This document shows positions 5,255 to 6,204 of a DNA stretch of 6,204 bases, in pieces. The number at the start of each line of letters is the position of its first letter. Position 1 is the first letter of the stretch. Location: assembly GCA_003162255.1 (NCBI GenBank), contig PMMJ01000448.1, positions 1-6,204 on the forward strand, read 5' to 3'. The stretch is from Acidobacteriaceae bacterium. GTDB taxonomy: Bacteria > Acidobacteriota > Terriglobia > Terriglobales > Acidobacteriaceae. The notes beneath the pieces were generated by a model. That model was not told where the DNA came from and did no database searches. It was given only the letters and a program-made list of their open reading frames with translations. The position numbers and the translations under genes are program-made.

Positions 5255-5360
5255 ACGCCTAGCCGGTAAGTGTAAAGGCTACCACACGCTGCGGCAGCGC
5301 GTCGTCGCGCTTCCGATTCGTGAATTTTGGGGCCGAACCGCACTGGATCCCAGCTTCGGA
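5255..5360. other. Spacer with two small GC hairpins
   Basis: The spacer between the PMT-like gene and the oxygenase gene contains CGCTG/CAGCG (5287-5291 with 5295-5299) and an overlapping, alternative GCGCG/CGCGC (5297-5301 with 5306-5310). No T-run follows on the minus strand, so read-through from one gene to the next is possible. It may also hold the oxygenase promoter; none is obvious. Confidence 0.4.
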
Positions 5361-6204
5361 TCAGCCGGGGACAGAGTCCGGTTTGCGTTCCGGGAGCGGA
5401 TCTTCCGGCATTTTGGTCATCGGCGAAACGCCATAAACCGCAAGCACCACAATGAGCGGGTCGATCTGGCGCCGATAATACACTTCCACGTGGGTCAGGT
5501 AGAAAACTGACGGAAAGAAGAAGAGCACCAACGAAAAAAATGCAGCCCGGCGCCAATCCTCGCGCCAGAGACGGCGCAGACCGATGAGCATGAGGATGGT
5601 CAGGCTGGTGCAGAAACAGACGTTGGCCGGATCGAGCGGCTCCTCGGCCAGGTAACGCTTGTCGAAACTCCAGAATCCCGTCCAGATGTAGGTGAAGCGG
5701 CGCACCGTGACGACGGCGAACCATCGCGGATGGCTGCGAATGAAATCGAGTCCCCGCCGTTTTTCCCGATCCATGTAGGCAACTTCGCCAAGTTCCTTGA
5801 AATCCTTCCACTCCTGATCATTGTGCCAGGGACCGATCCAGCGCGGGCGCCAGTGAAACGTGTCTCCGCTGTTGCCCATGTGAATCTCCATTCCCATGGT
5901 GTCGCGAAAAGGGATAAAGCGCCCGAAAATCGTATAGTTGCGGACAAACCAGGGCGTCACAACCAGAAAGAAAGCCAGCACACTCGCGGCCAGGGGCAGA
6001 AACCAGCGGGATTTCCGGCGATAAAGGCAATAAGCGCTCCAACCCATCACAAAGGGCCAGGCCGTCATGACCACCGGCTCGGTCAGCGCGGTAAATCCCC
6101 AAAGCAGGCCGAATCCAATCCAATGGCACAGGCGGTTGGATTTCTCGAGATGAAGAGCAATCAGGAAAAGAAGGCTGAGCAGGAGCGTTGAAAGCCATGT
6201 GCCA
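5361..6204 (-). CDS. PMT/ArnT-like membrane glycosyltransferase (N-terminus outside window)
   Basis: The frame is open from the right edge to TGA 5363-5361 and gives 280 C-terminal residues. The GTG at 6074 is internal, not a start, because coding continues upstream (WGFTALTEPVVMTAWPF). The protein is polytopic: helices at about 3-18, 28-60 (probably two), 68-86, 195-210, 219-237 and 245-260. The TPWFVRNYTIFGRFIPFR stretch (83-100), a large soluble loop with MGMEIHMGNSGD (103-114), GEVAYMDREKRRGLDFIRSHP (139-159) and the late YRRQIDPL (243-250) are as I know them from the PMT_2/GT39-GT83-like proteins common in Acidobacteria. Such enzymes use polyprenyl-phosphate sugars as donors on the periplasmic face; the catalytic N-terminal Asp/Glu loop is not in the window. 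The tail after 261 is polar and Pro-rich. It probably shares a transcript with the oxygenase gene and may use the lipid-linked sugar of the neighbouring GT2 enzyme. Confidence 0.88.
   Translation of the reverse strand, partial: GTWLSTLLLSLLFLIALHLEKSNRLCHWIGFGLLWGFTALTEPVVMTAWPFVMGWSAYCLYRRKSRWFLPLAASVLAFFLVVTPWFVRNYTIFGRFIPFRDTMGMEIHMGNSGDTFHWRPRWIGPWHNDQEWKDFKELGEVAYMDREKRRGLDFIRSHPRWFAVVTVRRFTYIWTGFWSFDKRYLAEEPLDPANVCFCTSLTILMLIGLRRLWREDWRRAAFFSLVLFFFPSVFYLTHVEVYYRRQIDPLIVVLAVYGVSPMTKMPEDPLPERKPDSVPG

Noticed and set aside
4076..5269. 397-residue plus-strand ORF
   Set aside because: It lies antisense to the oxygenase gene, which has a complete active site. It also overlaps the end of the GT2 gene in another frame, and its translation resembles no known family.
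5236..5811. 191-residue minus-strand ORF spanning the spacer and PMT-like gene
   Set aside because: It lies in another frame of the PMT-like gene and gives an Arg/Pro/Gly-rich translation without membrane segments or motifs.

Overview
The window looks like a chromosomal segment of a GC-rich soil-type bacterium, most likely Acidobacteriota (Koribacter/Terriglobus-like). This rests on the style of the DnaB, glycosyltransferase and 2-oxoglutarate oxygenase sequences and on hairpin-rich intergenic repeats; it is inference, and no rRNA or other taxonomic marker is present.

Layout, left to right. (1) Minus strand, bases 1-1306: the replicative helicase gene dnaB, complete at its start and cut by the left edge just before its C-terminus. 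(2) 1307-1817: a divergent intergenic region with a cluster of perfect hairpins and a larger interrupted palindrome, then a leader with 9-bp direct repeats and a 9-bp hairpin just before a ribosome binding site. (3) Plus strand, 1818-2945: a compact cassette of four very small membrane-associated proteins. These are a two-helix protein, a DUF2752 protein whose reading frame is broken at CTT-A-GGG, and two paralogous 55/56-residue proteins with the order CxxC, hydrophobic hairpin, CxxC, resembling LITAF-type membrane zinc ribbons. The last two are too short for ordinary ORF cut-offs and are easily missed. (4) 2946-3561: 616 bases without a plausible protein. It holds a short GAGAGC repeat and a strong intrinsic terminator that works only on the minus strand. 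To the right of the terminator is about 250 bases of dense complementarity, best read as an unrecognised structured RNA on the minus strand. (5) Plus strand, 3562-4359: a GT2 (polyprenyl-phosphate-sugar synthase-like) glycosyltransferase. (6) Minus strand, 4388-5254: a 2OG-Fe(II) dioxygenase, convergent with the GT2 gene. (7) Minus strand, 5361 to the right edge: the C-terminal 280 residues of a polytopic PMT/ArnT-like glycosyltransferase.

Genes 5-7 make sense as a surface-glycan group. A GT2 enzyme can load a sugar on a lipid carrier, a PMT/ArnT-like membrane enzyme can transfer lipid-linked sugar on the outer face, and the dioxygenase may hydroxylate a peptide or glycan component. That link comes from neighbourhood and family knowledge only. 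The most unusual material is the small-protein cassette with its frameshift and the orphan minus-strand RNA candidate.
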